A DNA stretch of 64,000 nucleotides from Bacteroidota bacterium (GCA_023458535.1 JAEWYW010000013.1:6499-70498), one strand, 5' to 3'; shown: positions 37,348-46,691, counted from the first letter of the stretch. Program-made: numbers and translations. Notes: generated by a model from the sequence alone, not told the origin.

Positions 37348-38169
37348 CTAATTTTTAAGACTGTTTTCCAGAAGAATTTTTTGGATTTTTTTGTAATCTG
37401 AATCTAATAAACTTTCTCTTGAAATAGTAAAATCCAATTTAATTTTCTTGAACCCATAAAATTCTTTATACTCTGTAACATCATTCATGGCAAAGTCTAT
37501 TTGTTCTTTTGATAAAACTTCTGGTGTGAAAATATGGTAATTATCCTTTCTGTAATAGTTCTTATTGAATTTTTTAGCAAGTATTTGTAAAGCTTTCTCT
37601 GTGTAAAAAGCAATATGTTGACCAGTTTCATTAGCAATATACACCCAATCTTCTATGTTTTCTCTTTGGTCAGGCACTAAATCGGTCGAAAATATTAGAT
37701 TTTCTGAATATGATAATATTTTTCCAATCTCTTCGATCGGATTTTCCAGATGCTCAAAAACTTCAAAGGCTGTAACAACATCAAAATCATTTGTATTAAT
37801 ATCTGCAATATCAAAATGTTTTGAAAATATATTTTCGCAGTAAACATCCTGTCTGTAGAAGTCGTATCCCTTATCTCGCATCAACCTAACAAAAATGCCA
37901 TAACCACCAGCGAAGTCTAAGTACTTTTTAGAAGTGGGAAAAAATGTATCAATAAATTTAGAAGTAATTTTTACCAGCTCATTATTTCTTTTTAGAATTC
38001 CAATGTCTAAAGAAGTGATGGCGTTATTGTATGCGTCTTCCAGCCAAAAAGGTTCATCGGTTTGAACAAAACCACAATTATTGCATTGGTGATAAGCAAC
38101 ATCATACTTCAACAAAATCTTCTTTGAAAAAATTTTTTCAGAATCAGAGTGGCAAATTTTGCATTTCAT
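37348..38169 (-). CDS. SAM-dependent methyltransferase with N-terminal zinc-finger-like cysteines
   Basis: A 273-residue protein. The N-terminus carries CKIC and CNNC (residues 3-6 and 31-34 or near), a metal-binding cluster typical of Methyltransf_13-type sugar C- or O-methyltransferases. The SAM-binding part follows, with YLDFAGGYGIFVRLMRDKGYDFY and VVTAFEVFEHLENPIEEI. Related enzymes methylate dTDP-sugars or glycan ends, sometimes capping chain length. Its place in the glycan block supports such a role by inference. Confidence 0.85.
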   Translation of the reverse strand: MKCKICHSDSEKIFSKKILLKYDVAYHQCNNCGFVQTDEPFWLEDAYNNAITSLDIGILKRNNELVKITSKFIDTFFPTSKKYLDFAGGYGIFVRLMRDKGYDFYRQDVYCENIFSKHFDIADINTNDFDVVTAFEVFEHLENPIEEIGKILSYSENLIFSTDLVPDQRENIEDWVYIANETGQHIAFYTEKALQILAKKFNKNYYRKDNYHIFTPEVLSKEQIDFAMNDVTEYKEFYGFKKIKLDFTISRESLLDSDYKKIQKILLENSLKN

Positions 38170-38182
38170 GATCGGAAATTAA

Positions 38183-38527
38183 TTAGCTTCTATCATACTC
38201 ATCCTCCAACCTTACAATATCATCTTCGCCAAAGTAGGTTCCTGTTTGAACTTCAATAAAAACCACTGGCTTAGTTGTAAGATTCATAATTCTGTGTTTA
38301 GCGCCTAAAGGAATGAAGATGCTTTCACCATAAGAGAGTTCTATTTCATCTCCATCAAGAACTACGGTTGCATTTCCTTCAATAATTGTCCATTGTTCCT
38401 GACGCTGATGGTGGAACTGGTACGATAATTTCTGGCCAGGATTCACTTCAATCCTTTTCAATTTATAGTGAGGCTCGTCTGCCAAAACATAATATTTTCC
38501 CCAAGGTCTTTCCCCTATCTCTAACAT
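38183..38527 (-). CDS. Mannose-6-phosphate isomerase-type cupin
   Basis: A 114-residue single-domain cupin with GERPWGKYYVL at the start, LSYQFHHQRQEQWTIIEG, and FIPLGAKHRIMN. These match the C-terminal MPI domain of bifunctional GDP-mannose pyrophosphorylase/isomerase proteins, but the pyrophosphorylase part is absent. It may isomerise mannose-6-phosphate, or bind a nucleotide-sugar precursor. The ATG at 38527 gives the family start; an earlier ATG at 38554 would overlap the upstream gene by 17 bp. Confidence 0.85.
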   Translation of the reverse strand: MLEIGERPWGKYYVLADEPHYKLKRIEVNPGQKLSYQFHHQRQEQWTIIEGNATVVLDGDEIELSYGESIFIPLGAKHRIMNLTTKPVVFIEVQTGTYFGEDDIVRLEDEYDRS

Positions 38528-38537
38528 AGTCTGTATT

Positions 38538-39476
38538 TTATTGTAGCAATTCAAAATATTTTTTCAACACCAATAATGCAATTAAATCTTCCCGATTTTT
38601 ATTGCAAAAAGAATTTCGGTGCAATTTAGCATTTTTCTGAATTTCCTCACTTTCCTTAGGATGTTCTATATAATAATGCAGCTTTTCCTCAAGATCAGAG
38701 TAGTCTTCAGAAATACCGATAAAATGTTCATCCGGCACCAGAGTTCCCTCCATGTACCATGTTTCCATCTTTAATGGAGGACAAACAGCAAGAGAATTTG
38801 ATGACATAATCCATTTTAGATTAGTGGCGACATCATTTCCTTCCAAACTCAAAATGAATTTATATTTTAAATGATCTATTATTGAAATCTTGGGTTTTAT
38901 CCATAACGGATTACCACCTGTTTTATTCACTTGACCCAAATCACATAACGGATTATTAAAATATTTCTTATAAAATTCAACCCTATGATTCTGAAAAATA
39001 GCTGCTCTGCCTATCATTTGTTCTTTCTTTTTCTCAAATGAACGAGAATCTTTTACAGAAACAAAATGCCTGGCTTTATCCAAATTAAGCAATACATTAT
39101 TCGAATTATCACCATCTATCGGCCTGCTTTTAGTGATGGAAGGCTTATCAAGTAGAGTATTCACATCCCCAAAAGCATAATTGATCTGTAAATTGTTGTC
39201 AAAATATTTTGCATACTGATAAGTATCAAAATAATATGCTTTAGGTGTTTTCGGAGCCAAAAGATCCTTAATTAAAGTTCCGTCAAAATTTCCAAAAACA
39301 CGTGTAGAAAGTTTGTTGTAATAATTCACTCTATACTCCACCGTTTTCATATCTGCAGAAGACAAACTTTTTCTAAGCATGTTAATTTTATCATTCAGTT
39401 TTCGGTGAGGTAAAAACCTTTCTGAATAACCCGAAACATAGAAAAAGAACTTATTTTGTTTATGGACTGTGGACAT
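38538..39476 (-). CDS. Family 90 glycosyltransferase (CAP10-like)
   Basis: A 312-residue protein whose C-terminal half carries the GT90 signature (KFILSLEGNDVATNLKWIM, then SSNSLAVCPP and WYMEGTLVPDEHF). GT90/CAP10 enzymes are known as xylosyl- or glucosyltransferases in eukaryotes and as LPS-modifying enzymes in bacteria. The reading frame extends to a TTG at 39494, but the ATG at 39476 is the better start. It heads the minus-strand glycan block, 70 bp divergent from gltX. Confidence 0.85.
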   Translation of the reverse strand: MSTVHKQNKFFFYVSGYSERFLPHRKLNDKINMLRKSLSSADMKTVEYRVNYYNKLSTRVFGNFDGTLIKDLLAPKTPKAYYFDTYQYAKYFDNNLQINYAFGDVNTLLDKPSITKSRPIDGDNSNNVLLNLDKARHFVSVKDSRSFEKKKEQMIGRAAIFQNHRVEFYKKYFNNPLCDLGQVNKTGGNPLWIKPKISIIDHLKYKFILSLEGNDVATNLKWIMSSNSLAVCPPLKMETWYMEGTLVPDEHFIGISEDYSDLEEKLHYYIEHPKESEEIQKNAKLHRNSFCNKNREDLIALLVLKKYFELLQ

Positions 39477-39520
39477 AGCTACAAACTTAATCAAATTTCA
39501 ATGAATCAGCCTATTTTTCT

Positions 39521-39528
39521 TACCTTTG
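39521..39528 (+). promoter_or_regulatory. -7 promoter element of gltX
   Basis: TACCTTTG fits TAnnTTTG and lies 18 bp before the gltX ATG. No clear -33 is seen. Confidence 0.5.
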
Positions 39529-39546
39529 CACCAAATTTTTTAGACA

Positions 39547-41061
39547 ATGGATAAGGTAAGAGTCCGTTTTGCACCCAGTCCTACTGGTGCTTTACATTTA
39601 GGAGGAGTAAGAACTGCCCTATACGACTATCTTTTTGCCAAAAATAATGGCGGAGATTTTGTAGTAAGAATCGAAGATACAGACACAGCAAGATTTGTTG
39701 AAGGCGCAGAAGAATACATCATGAAATCTCTTGAATGGTGCGGAATGACTCCTGATGAAAGTCCGATACACGGTGGACCATACGGCCCATACAGACAATC
39801 AGAAAGACGCGATATTTACGATCAATATACCGAACAGATTTTAAAAACAGATTATGCGTACATCGCCTTCGATACGCCTGAAGAATTAGATGCCGTCCGT
39901 GCGGAATTTGAAGCCAATGGGGATGTTTTTGCGTATAACAATATCACCAGAAACAGAATGAAAAATAGTTTGACTCTTTCTAGTGAGGAAGTGGAAAAAC
40001 TAAAAGCAGAAGGAGTTCCTTATGTGGTTCGTTTTAAGATGCCTATAGACAGAAATGTTAGTCTTCAAGACATCATTAGAGGAGACTTCAATGTGAATAC
40101 AGATACTTTAGATGATAAAGTTTTGGTGAAAAATGACGGAATGCCAACTTATCATTTCGCCAATATTATCGATGACCATGAGATGAAAATTTCTCACGTA
40201 ATTCGAGGTGAAGAATGGTTGCCATCCATGGCGTTACATGTTTTGCTATATGAAGCTATGGGTTGGGACGCACCTCAGTTTGCTCACCTTTCACTCATCT
40301 TAAAACCAGAAGGTAAAGGAAAATTAAGCAAAAGAGATGGTGCTAAATTTGGTTTTCCGGTATTCCCTATGGATTTTAAAGATCCTGAGAGTGGTGATGT
40401 TTGGAAAGGTTACAAGGAATCGGGATATTTTCCAGATGCTTTCATGAATATGGTGGCTCTTTTAGGTTGGAGCCCAGCAAATGACAGAGAAATCCTTAGT
40501 ATGGATGAAATGATTGCTGAGTTTGATCTTCATAAAGTGCATAAGGCAGGCGCCAGATTCAATCCTGAAAAAGCAGTTTGGTTCAATCATGAGTATCTAT
40601 TGAAAAAATCCGATGAAGAAGTACTGGTTTTATTTAAAGAATTAGAAGAAGTAAAAAATTCTGGTTTGGATGATGACACTTTATTACAGATTGTTTCGTT
40701 GATGAAAGAAAGAGCGAGCTTCGTAAGAGATATCTACAACGACAGCAAATTTTTCTTTGAAGCACCAACTTCTTATGATGAAAAGGCCACTAAAAAAGCT
40801 TGGAATGAAGAAACATCTTCCCTATTAACAGCATTTGCAGCTAGTCTTACCGCTACAGATTCTTTTGAAAAAGGTGTTCTAAAACAAAGCATCCACGATT
40901 TTGCTGAGGAAAAAGGTTTAGGAATGGGTAAAGTAATGATGCCACTAAGACTGGCACTTGTAGGAGAACTAAAAGGCCCAGACGTTCCCGACATTATGCA
41001 AATCCTTGGAAAAGAGGAAACTATCGCCAGAATACAGAATGCTATTAACAAATTTCAATAG
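39547..41061 (+). CDS. gltX: Glutamyl-tRNA synthetase
   Basis: A 504-residue class I aminoacyl-tRNA synthetase. The HIGH-type motif is in APSPTGALHLGG (HLGG at 17-20), the KMSKS-type motif is KLSKR at 259-263, and the catalytic core HVIRGEEWLPSMALH is intact. The C-terminal helical anticodon-binding domain is present. Whether it also charges tRNA-Gln cannot be told from this window. It has its own promoter; accA follows after 49 bp behind a further -7 element. Confidence 0.97.
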   Translation: MDKVRVRFAPSPTGALHLGGVRTALYDYLFAKNNGGDFVVRIEDTDTARFVEGAEEYIMKSLEWCGMTPDESPIHGGPYGPYRQSERRDIYDQYTEQILKTDYAYIAFDTPEELDAVRAEFEANGDVFAYNNITRNRMKNSLTLSSEEVEKLKAEGVPYVVRFKMPIDRNVSLQDIIRGDFNVNTDTLDDKVLVKNDGMPTYHFANIIDDHEMKISHVIRGEEWLPSMALHVLLYEAMGWDAPQFAHLSLILKPEGKGKLSKRDGAKFGFPVFPMDFKDPESGDVWKGYKESGYFPDAFMNMVALLGWSPANDREILSMDEMIAEFDLHKVHKAGARFNPEKAVWFNHEYLLKKSDEEVLVLFKELEEVKNSGLDDDTLLQIVSLMKERASFVRDIYNDSKFFFEAPTSYDEKATKKAWNEETSSLLTAFAASLTATDSFEKGVLKQSIHDFAEEKGLGMGKVMMPLRLALVGELKGPDVPDIMQILGKEETIARIQNAINKFQ

Positions 41062-41078
41062 TTGTTCATAAATTTTAT

Positions 41079-41086
41079 TAACTTTG
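41079..41086 (+). promoter_or_regulatory. Putative -7 element of accA
   Basis: TAACTTTG fits TAnnTTTG, 24 bp before the accA ATG. A TTG upstream (41062-41064) is at only 14 bp, so the -33 match is poor. Confidence 0.35.
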
Positions 41087-41110
41087 AAAGATTAATTTTA
41101 CCTCATACAA

Positions 41111-42067
41111 ATGGAATATTTAAGTTTCGAACTCCCTATAAAAGAATTAATGGATCAATACCAAACTTGCTCTTTGGTAGGTGAAGAAAGTGGTGTAGAT
41201 GTTAAGATGGCTTGCAGCCAAATTGAAGATAAAATTGTTGAAAAGAAGAAGGAAATTTATGGAAATCTTACCCCTTGGGAGAGAGTACAGTTATCCAGAC
41301 ATCCAGACAGACCTTATACGCTAGATTATATCCACGGAATTGCTGATAAAGACAGCTTTCTAGAGCTTCATGGTGACCGAAATTTTGCAGATGATCCCGC
41401 AATGATCGGTGGACTGATCACTCTTGATGGGAAAAAAGTAATGATTATCGGAACTCAAAAAGGAAGAACAACCAAAGAAAGACAATTCAGAAGATTTGGG
41501 ATGCCTAATCCTGAGGGATACAGAAAAGCGCTTCGTTTAATGAAATTGGCGGAAAAATTCAATATTCCTATTGTAACATTGGTAGATACACCAGGTGCTT
41601 ATCCTGGACTTGAAGCTGAGGAAAGAGGACAAGGCGAGGCTATCGCAAAAAACATCTTTGAAATGGTTCAGCTTAAAACGCCTATTTTCACCTATATTAT
41701 CGGTGAAGGTGCGAGTGGCGGAGCATTGGGAATAGGTGTTGGCAACAAAGTATATATGTTGGAAAATACGTGGTACACGGTTATTGCACCAGAAAGTTGC
41801 TCTTCTATCCTATGGAGAAATTGGGATCACAAAGAAGATGCTGCGAATGCCTTAAATCTGACACCGAAAGACGCATTAAGAGAAGGATTTATTGATGCTA
41901 TTATTGAGGAGCCTCTTGGTGGCGCTCATTACGACCCAGAAGTTGCCTATAAAAACTTAAAGACTTCTATTTTACAAAACATCAAAGCTTTCTCTAAATT
42001 CACTGGGAAAGAACTGGAAACCCAAAGGCAAGAGAAATTTATTGCCATGGGACAGTTTAAAGGATAA
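41111..42067 (+). CDS. accA: Acetyl-CoA carboxylase carboxyltransferase subunit alpha
   Basis: A 318-residue subunit of the carboxyltransferase that moves the carboxyl group from biotin to acetyl-CoA, giving malonyl-CoA. Typical segments are [53 protein letters not shown] and [16 protein letters not shown]. It is complete. It lies between gltX and a terminator, away from accBC; accD is elsewhere. Confidence 0.97.
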   Translation: MEYLSFELPIKELMDQYQTCSLVGEESGVDVKMACSQIEDKIVEKKKEIYGNLTPWERVQLSRHPDRPYTLDYIHGIADKDSFLELHGDRNFADDPAMIGGLITLDGKKVMIIGTQKGRTTKERQFRRFGMPNPEGYRKALRLMKLAEKFNIPIVTLVDTPGAYPGLEAEERGQGEAIAKNIFEMVQLKTPIFTYIIGEGASGGALGIGVGNKVYMLENTWYTVIAPESCSSILWRNWDHKEDAANALNLTPKDALREGFIDAIIEEPLGGAHYDPEVAYKNLKTSILQNIKAFSKFTGKELETQRQEKFIAMGQFKG

Positions 42068-42088
42068 AAAACAAACGATTTTTAATAC

Positions 42089-42117
42089 AACCTCAGCATA
42101 CAGTGTTGGGGTTTTTT
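42089..42117 (+). terminator. Terminator after accA
   Basis: A 10-bp stem with two wobble pairs (42089-42098 with 42104-42113) is followed by a T run. Confidence 0.7.
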
Positions 42118-42270
42118 TATTGTTTTTTTACTTAAAGATGTTCTAATAAATGGTAAACACAAAAAGGAAATTATTTGACCGAATTAATTTCTTAACATAA
42201 TTTGTGCCCTTTAATATAACTTTAACCTCTTTTTAGCATCTTACCAATAGTTCAGTGCAGTATTTCTGAG

Positions 42271-42278
42271 TATTTTTG
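42271..42278 (+). promoter_or_regulatory. -7 promoter element of the 42287 gene
   Basis: TATTTTTG fits TAnnTTTG and sits just 8 bp ahead of the ATG, implying a very short or absent leader. Confidence 0.35.
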
Positions 42279-42286
42279 CACATTCA

Positions 42287-43114
42287 ATGAAGAGATTATT
42301 ATTTTTTTTAGTGCTTTTCTGTGTCGTAAGCCTTCAAGCACAAAATTTTTCTGGTGATATTCTTATGAGAGACAATTCAAATATGTATCTCAACCAAGTC
42401 TATGTCACCAATCTTAAAACCCAAAAGACAGTTCTTTCCGATTATAACGGTAGATTTTCCATTTTAGCAAGTCCAGGAGATATCATACGCTTTACATCCA
42501 TTGTTACCGAACGTAAGGATATACAGTTGACACCGCAGAATTTTCAGAATCGAAATTTAATTGAACTAAAAATTGCCTACTACGAAATACAGGAAGTAAT
42601 CCTCAGCAAGTTTAAACCTACAGGTAATCTCACTTACGATGTAAAATCTTTGAATAAAGAAAATAAAGTAGAAAAGATTAAAAAAATGGTCGGGTTACCA
42701 GAACCGAAGGGAGACGGCAAATCGCCTAAGCTACCTATTGCAGATTTCAGAGATGGAGGCTTAACTTTCAGTTTGGAAAGTATTTTCGATGTATTATCGG
42801 GAGAAAGAAAAAAGAAGGAGAGATTGGAAGCTTACGAAAATATGATGACTTCTACAGCGCAGGTGAAAGAATATTTAGGCAAAGAATATTTTGAAAAGAT
42901 AAAAATTCCAGAGAATTTGGTGGATAATTTTTTACAATTCGTGTACTCATCAGATAATTTAGGACCTTATATCCAGAGAGGAAATTTTGAAATTGTGAAA
43001 GTTTCAATAGAGAAATATTTACCAATCTATCAGCGAAGATTAAAAAATTCCAATTTGTTGGAGATTATTACATCCTCTCAGGAAAACGGTACTTCAAACT
43101 CTAGAAAACAATAA
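42287..43114 (+). CDS. Secreted protein with carboxypeptidase-regulatory-like domain
   Basis: A 275-residue product. A signal peptide (MKRLLFFLVLFCVVSLQAQ) leads into a beta domain of about 80 residues (SGDILMRDNSNMYLNQVYV, then DYNGRFSILASPGDIIRF), the CarboxypepD_reg-like repeat often found at the start of SusC-type receptors. The remaining 170 residues are mainly helical and charged, with no recognised fold. It stands upstream of the two-cysteine family genes, 35 bp before the first, and may be cotranscribed. No plug or barrel follows, so it is not a receptor itself. Confidence 0.75.
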   Translation: MKRLLFFLVLFCVVSLQAQNFSGDILMRDNSNMYLNQVYVTNLKTQKTVLSDYNGRFSILASPGDIIRFTSIVTERKDIQLTPQNFQNRNLIELKIAYYEIQEVILSKFKPTGNLTYDVKSLNKENKVEKIKKMVGLPEPKGDGKSPKLPIADFRDGGLTFSLESIFDVLSGERKKKERLEAYENMMTSTAQVKEYLGKEYFEKIKIPENLVDNFLQFVYSSDNLGPYIQRGNFEIVKVSIEKYLPIYQRRLKNSNLLEIITSSQENGTSNSRKQ

Positions 43115-43149
43115 CCAAAAAATCAAGTTGAACTAAAAATTTAATTTGT

Positions 43150-43941
43150 ATGAAGAAATTAGTATTCATTTTTAGTATTTTATTTTTTAGTGGCATTTCA
43201 GCTCAGAAAAAAATGAAGGATTACAGTGATATCCTAAAAAGCAAAAACATCTACGAGATAAATGCTTTTTTAAGAGATGCACACCCCGATGATCCGCGCA
43301 GATCTGTTCTTAAACCTCGAGTAATGGAGATGATGAAGGATTACATTAAAAATGCCAAACCCGAAGACCAAAGGGTTAGAGAGATGCAGAAGATGTTGGC
43401 ACTTTTACGCAGCAGACCTTCCACCAAGATTACATTTGAGGAAATGAATGCGGAAATTAAAAGAAAGCAGATTGAGTATCTTCAAAACTCGCTAAAGAAC
43501 CCAACTAAATATGTTCCGAAAGCAGTAAACATCTCCACCGCTACTATTGCAGATGCTGCTAAAGTGGAAGGTGTATCTACAGCCGCCATTAATACCGCCA
43601 TCAAATCTGAACAGGCGGAATTTGATATGTTGATGAATGTTGACCCTGTGGAACACAGAAACAGAACGGTAAAAATACTGAATTCATTATTCGATAACGA
43701 CCCTACAAGTAAAGAAACAGCAATAGTTATTGAAAACAACTCCGATTGTAACATGATTATGCGTATTGAAGGCGTGGGTAATAACAAATACAGACTGGCA
43801 ATACCCGCCAAAGACAAAAGTTCGATTGTAATTGCTAAGGGAGATTATCTTTTCAGCAGTTTGGTGTGCGGTGCGCAATATGCATCTCAGAAATCTGTGC
43901 AGAAATCTATTATTGTCAGCTTGGGTAATCCTAAAAAATAG
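43150..43941 (+). CDS. Secreted two-cysteine family protein (DUF6759-like), copy 1
   Basis: A 263-residue exported protein: signal MKKLVFIFSILFFSGISAQ, then block A (residues 35-63, with AFLRDAHPDDPRRSVLKP), a helical middle, block B (165-185, VEHRNRTVKILNSLFDNDP) and block C (195-260). Block C holds two cysteines, Cys200 (NNSDCNMIMR) and Cys240 (SLVCGAQY). The same blocks occur in the genes at 44692, 45402 and 52550. The family resembles what I recall as DUF6759 in Chryseobacterium; that label is not verified. Block C looks like a beta-sandwich with a possible Cys-Cys bond. Confidence 0.72.
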   Translation: MKKLVFIFSILFFSGISAQKKMKDYSDILKSKNIYEINAFLRDAHPDDPRRSVLKPRVMEMMKDYIKNAKPEDQRVREMQKMLALLRSRPSTKITFEEMNAEIKRKQIEYLQNSLKNPTKYVPKAVNISTATIADAAKVEGVSTAAINTAIKSEQAEFDMLMNVDPVEHRNRTVKILNSLFDNDPTSKETAIVIENNSDCNMIMRIEGVGNNKYRLAIPAKDKSSIVIAKGDYLFSSLVCGAQYASQKSVQKSIIVSLGNPKK

Positions 43942-43985
43942 ACGCTAATTTGAATAGAAATACATGATGTCCGCATAATAATTTA

Positions 43986-43993
43986 TATTTTTG
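43986..43993 (+). promoter_or_regulatory. Putative -7 element of trmB
   Basis: TATTTTTG fits TAnnTTTG and is 18 bp before the trmB ATG at 44012. Confidence 0.4.
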
Positions 43994-44011
43994 CGGACAT
44001 TGTTTTTAAAT

Positions 44012-44692
44012 ATGGGAAAGAATAAAATTGCAAGATTTAACGAGAATAAAATTTTGCCCAACGTTATACAACCAACTCGTGAAGAGGCTATTTCGGGAGC
44101 TTTTGAATTGAAAGGAAATTGGAGAATGAATTTCTTTAAAAATGAAAACCCCATCGTACTTGAACTCGGCTGTGGAAAAGGAGAATACAGCGTAGGCCTG
44201 GCTAAAAACTTTCCTGAGAAAAACTTTATTGGCATAGACATTAAAGGAGCACGTTTTTGGTTTGGCGCTAAAGAAGCCATTAATGAAAACATGAACAATG
44301 TTGCATTTTTACGAACTCAAATAGAACTTGTTGATTATTTTTTTGATGAGAATGAAGTGGATGAAATTTGGATTACTTTTCCAGATCCACAGATCAAATA
44401 CCGCAGAACAAAACATCGTTTAACGCATCCCGATTTCTTAGATAGATATAAAAAATTTTTAAAACCTGGCGGTATTGTTCACCTTAAAACAGATTCCGAA
44501 TTTCTTCACGGATATACTTTAGGTTATTTACAAGGTGCAGGATACGAAATTATTTCTGCACATCACGATATTTATGGCGCACCAGAATACGAACCAGGAA
44601 CACCATTATTAAGAGATATACAGACCTATTACGAAGGTTTATTTTCAGCCAAAGGAAAAACCATTACTTACATAAAGTTCCGCATTCATTAA
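44012..44692 (+). CDS. trmB: tRNA (guanosine(46)-N7)-methyltransferase
   Basis: A 226-residue enzyme starting MGKNKIARFNENKILPNVIQ. The SAM motif is PIVLELGCGKGEYSVGLAK, followed by IGIDIKGARFWFGAKEA and the catalytic-loop IWITFPDPQIKYRRTKHR. It methylates N7 of G46 in the tRNA variable loop. The frame can start at 43991, but this lies in the promoter, so 44012 was chosen. Its stop overlaps the start of the next gene by one base (TAATG). Confidence 0.95.
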   Translation: MGKNKIARFNENKILPNVIQPTREEAISGAFELKGNWRMNFFKNENPIVLELGCGKGEYSVGLAKNFPEKNFIGIDIKGARFWFGAKEAINENMNNVAFLRTQIELVDYFFDENEVDEIWITFPDPQIKYRRTKHRLTHPDFLDRYKKFLKPGGIVHLKTDSEFLHGYTLGYLQGAGYEIISAHHDIYGAPEYEPGTPLLRDIQTYYEGLFSAKGKTITYIKFRIH

Positions 44693-45390
44693 TGAAAAAA
44701 GCACCTAGGTTTTTAAATATACTTTTTATTAGTATAGTTCTTGCGAGTATGCTTCATTGTGCACCACAGAAGAATATTATGGAGAGTAATACTATTCATG
44801 AGATCGAAGCCTATCTTAAGATGGCACATCCAGAAGATCCTAAAAGAAAGTTGCTTCACTCCAAATTAATCGCATTAAAAAATGCGGAATGGGTTAAAGG
44901 TGCAAAAGATGCAAAACCTATGGCAGCGCGACCGATTGTTGCGGAAGTAGTTCAAAGAATGTCTGTGGCCGGCGAAGCATTTCAGGAGCGGGAAGAATAT
45001 GAAAAATTACTGCTCGAAACACCTTTGGAACACAACAATAAAACAGCACAACTTCTCAATACTGTTTTCAACACAGACATTAAAAATGAGGATGCCGTTT
45101 TACTTTTTAAAAATAATTCTGACTGTAATATTATTTTAAGAATAAAAGGTGAGAACTTCTATAACTTGCCTATCCCTTCGCATTCTGAGAATACTGTTGT
45201 TGTAAAACAAGGAAAATATACAGTAGAGAGTAATATTTGTAATATTAAATATTTGTCCACAAAAGAAATTACAAAGAGCCAAGTAATAGCAATTACTAAT
45301 TCAACAGTTGGCGATAGTAAACCTGCTATAACCCAAAATACACCTAAGAAAGTTTCACAAAAATCATCTAGAAAGAAAATTAAAAAATAG
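44692..45390 (+). CDS. Two-cysteine family lipoprotein (DUF6759-like), copy 2
   Basis: A 232-residue product with signal MKKAPRFLNILFISIVLASM and a possible lipobox at Cys23 (MLHC). It has block A (IEAYLKMAHPEDPKRKLL, about 38-56), block B (PLEHNNKTAQLLNTVFNTD) and block C with Cys145 (NNSDCNIILR) and Cys183 (SNICNIKY). A basic, Lys/Ser-rich tail ends the protein. It is coupled to trmB by a 1-bp overlap and is 11 bp upstream of copy 3. Function unknown. Confidence 0.75.
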   Translation: MKKAPRFLNILFISIVLASMLHCAPQKNIMESNTIHEIEAYLKMAHPEDPKRKLLHSKLIALKNAEWVKGAKDAKPMAARPIVAEVVQRMSVAGEAFQEREEYEKLLLETPLEHNNKTAQLLNTVFNTDIKNEDAVLLFKNNSDCNIILRIKGENFYNLPIPSHSENTVVVKQGKYTVESNICNIKYLSTKEITKSQVIAITNSTVGDSKPAITQNTPKKVSQKSSRKKIKK

Positions 45391-45401
45391 TATTTTTGAG
45401 T

Positions 45402-45839
45402 ATGAAGAAAATTTGGGGCTTGGTTTTGTCGCTATTTGCATTTTTAAGTTGTGAACCTGTTCATCATGTGGAGCGGTCATCCTCAAGTGCTCCCAAACCC
45501 AACAATACCTCTAAACCTATTACATCGCCCGATTCGGACAGTTATGATGAGCTTATTAAAACCTACAAACCAGAAACAGCTGAAGTTCTCAATGATCTCT
45601 TAAATGATAATTACGATCCGCAAAGAACTTCAGTGATGATTGATAATAAATCAAACTGTAATTTGGTTATTACCATAAAAGGAGGTGGTTTAGAGAAGAA
45701 AATTCCGGTTGGAAAGCAAAAATTGGGTCATGCCATGGTCAACAGAAATCAGCAATACACCATTTCTGGCAAGGTTTGTGGCAAAAACTATAAAAGCACC
45801 AAATACATTGCAGATTCGTATACCATTACTTTAAAATAA
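45402..45839 (+). CDS. Two-cysteine family lipoprotein (DUF6759-like), copy 3, short
   Basis: A 145-residue lipoprotein (lipobox Cys17 in LFAFLSC) with a Ser/Pro-rich linker, block B (ETAEVLNDLLNDNYDP) and block C with Cys86 (NKSNCNLVI) and Cys126 (GKVCGKNY). Block A is missing, so this is the minimal form of the family. The longer frame begins with TTG at 45396; the ATG at 45402 was chosen. It ends 38 bp before the shared terminator with rpsB. Confidence 0.75.
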   Translation: MKKIWGLVLSLFAFLSCEPVHHVERSSSSAPKPNNTSKPITSPDSDSYDELIKTYKPETAEVLNDLLNDNYDPQRTSVMIDNKSNCNLVITIKGGGLEKKIPVGKQKLGHAMVNRNQQYTISGKVCGKNYKSTKYIADSYTITLK

Positions 45840-45876
45840 GATTATAACAGTTATAAATACTTTTTAGTTTTATCAA

Positions 45877-45910
45877 ACAAAAAACCGCTCCAAACTGGAA
45901 CGGTTTTTTT
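45877..45910. terminator. Bidirectional terminator between copy 3 and rpsB
   Basis: A stem with one mismatch (about 45879-45892 with 45896-45908) and flanking A and T runs lies between two convergent genes. Confidence 0.8.
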
Positions 45911-45929
45911 ATTTGCAAGAATATTCTAA

Positions 45930-46691
45930 TTATTCAGCGTCGAAATCAGCATCTGCTTCAGCAGAAACTTTTTCTCCTTCTTCTTTAGATTTTTCTTTAT
46001 CTGCTTTTCTTTGAGACTGACCTTCTTTGATAGATTCAGAAACTACTGAAAGAATCATGTCGATAGACTTAGAAGCATCATCGTTTCCTGGGATAACGAA
46101 ATCTACTTTTCTAGGATCTGAATTGGTATCAACGATCGCAAATACAGGAATACCTAATTTTTTAGCTTCAGTTACAGCGATGTGCTCTCTCATGATATCT
46201 ACTACGAAAATAGCAGAAGGAAGACGCACCATGTCTGCGATAGAACCTAAATTCTTCTCTAAGTTCGCTCTCTGACGGTCAACTTGTAATCTTTCTTTTT
46301 TAGATAAAGTTTCGAAAGTACCATCTTTCTTCATTTTATCAATAGCGTTCATTTTCTTAACCGCTTTTCTGATAGTAACGAAGTTGGTAAGCATACCACC
46401 TGGCCATCTTTCAGTAATATAAGGCATATTAAGTTCTGCAGCATGTTTTGCAACAACCTCTTTCGCCTGCTTTTTAGTAGCTACGAAAAGAACTTTTTTA
46501 CCTGCAGAAGTAATCTTTTCTAATGCTTTACAAGCATCATCCAATTTTACTGCTGTTTTATGTAGATCAATAATGTGAATACCGTTTTTCTCCATAAAAA
46601 TGTATGGAGCCATATTTGGATTCCACTTTCTAGTCATGTGACCGAAGTGTACACCAGCCTCTAAAAGGTCTTTTACATTTGCTTTTGCCAT
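45930..46691 (-). CDS. rpsB: 30S ribosomal protein S2
   Basis: A 253-residue S2 protein: MAKANVKDLLEAGVHFGH at the start, WNPNMAPYIFMEKNGIHIID and VIPGNDDASKSIDMIL near the end, followed by an acidic and lysine-rich tail usual in Bacteroidota. S2 binds the 30S platform neck late in assembly. It is downstream of rpsI across a 207-nt non-coding leader. tsf, normally its downstream partner, is not here but upstream of rplM. Confidence 0.98.
   Translation of the reverse strand: MAKANVKDLLEAGVHFGHMTRKWNPNMAPYIFMEKNGIHIIDLHKTAVKLDDACKALEKITSAGKKVLFVATKKQAKEVVAKHAAELNMPYITERWPGGMLTNFVTIRKAVKKMNAIDKMKKDGTFETLSKKERLQVDRQRANLEKNLGSIADMVRLPSAIFVVDIMREHIAVTEAKKLGIPVFAIVDTNSDPRKVDFVIPGNDDASKSIDMILSVVSESIKEGQSQRKADKEKSKEEGEKVSAEADADFDAE

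Noticed and set aside
45391..45398. TATTTTTG just before copy 3 of the two-cysteine family
   Set aside because: It is 3 bp from the ATG and lies in the 11-bp gap behind copy 2, so it is more likely a chance AT-rich match inside an operon.
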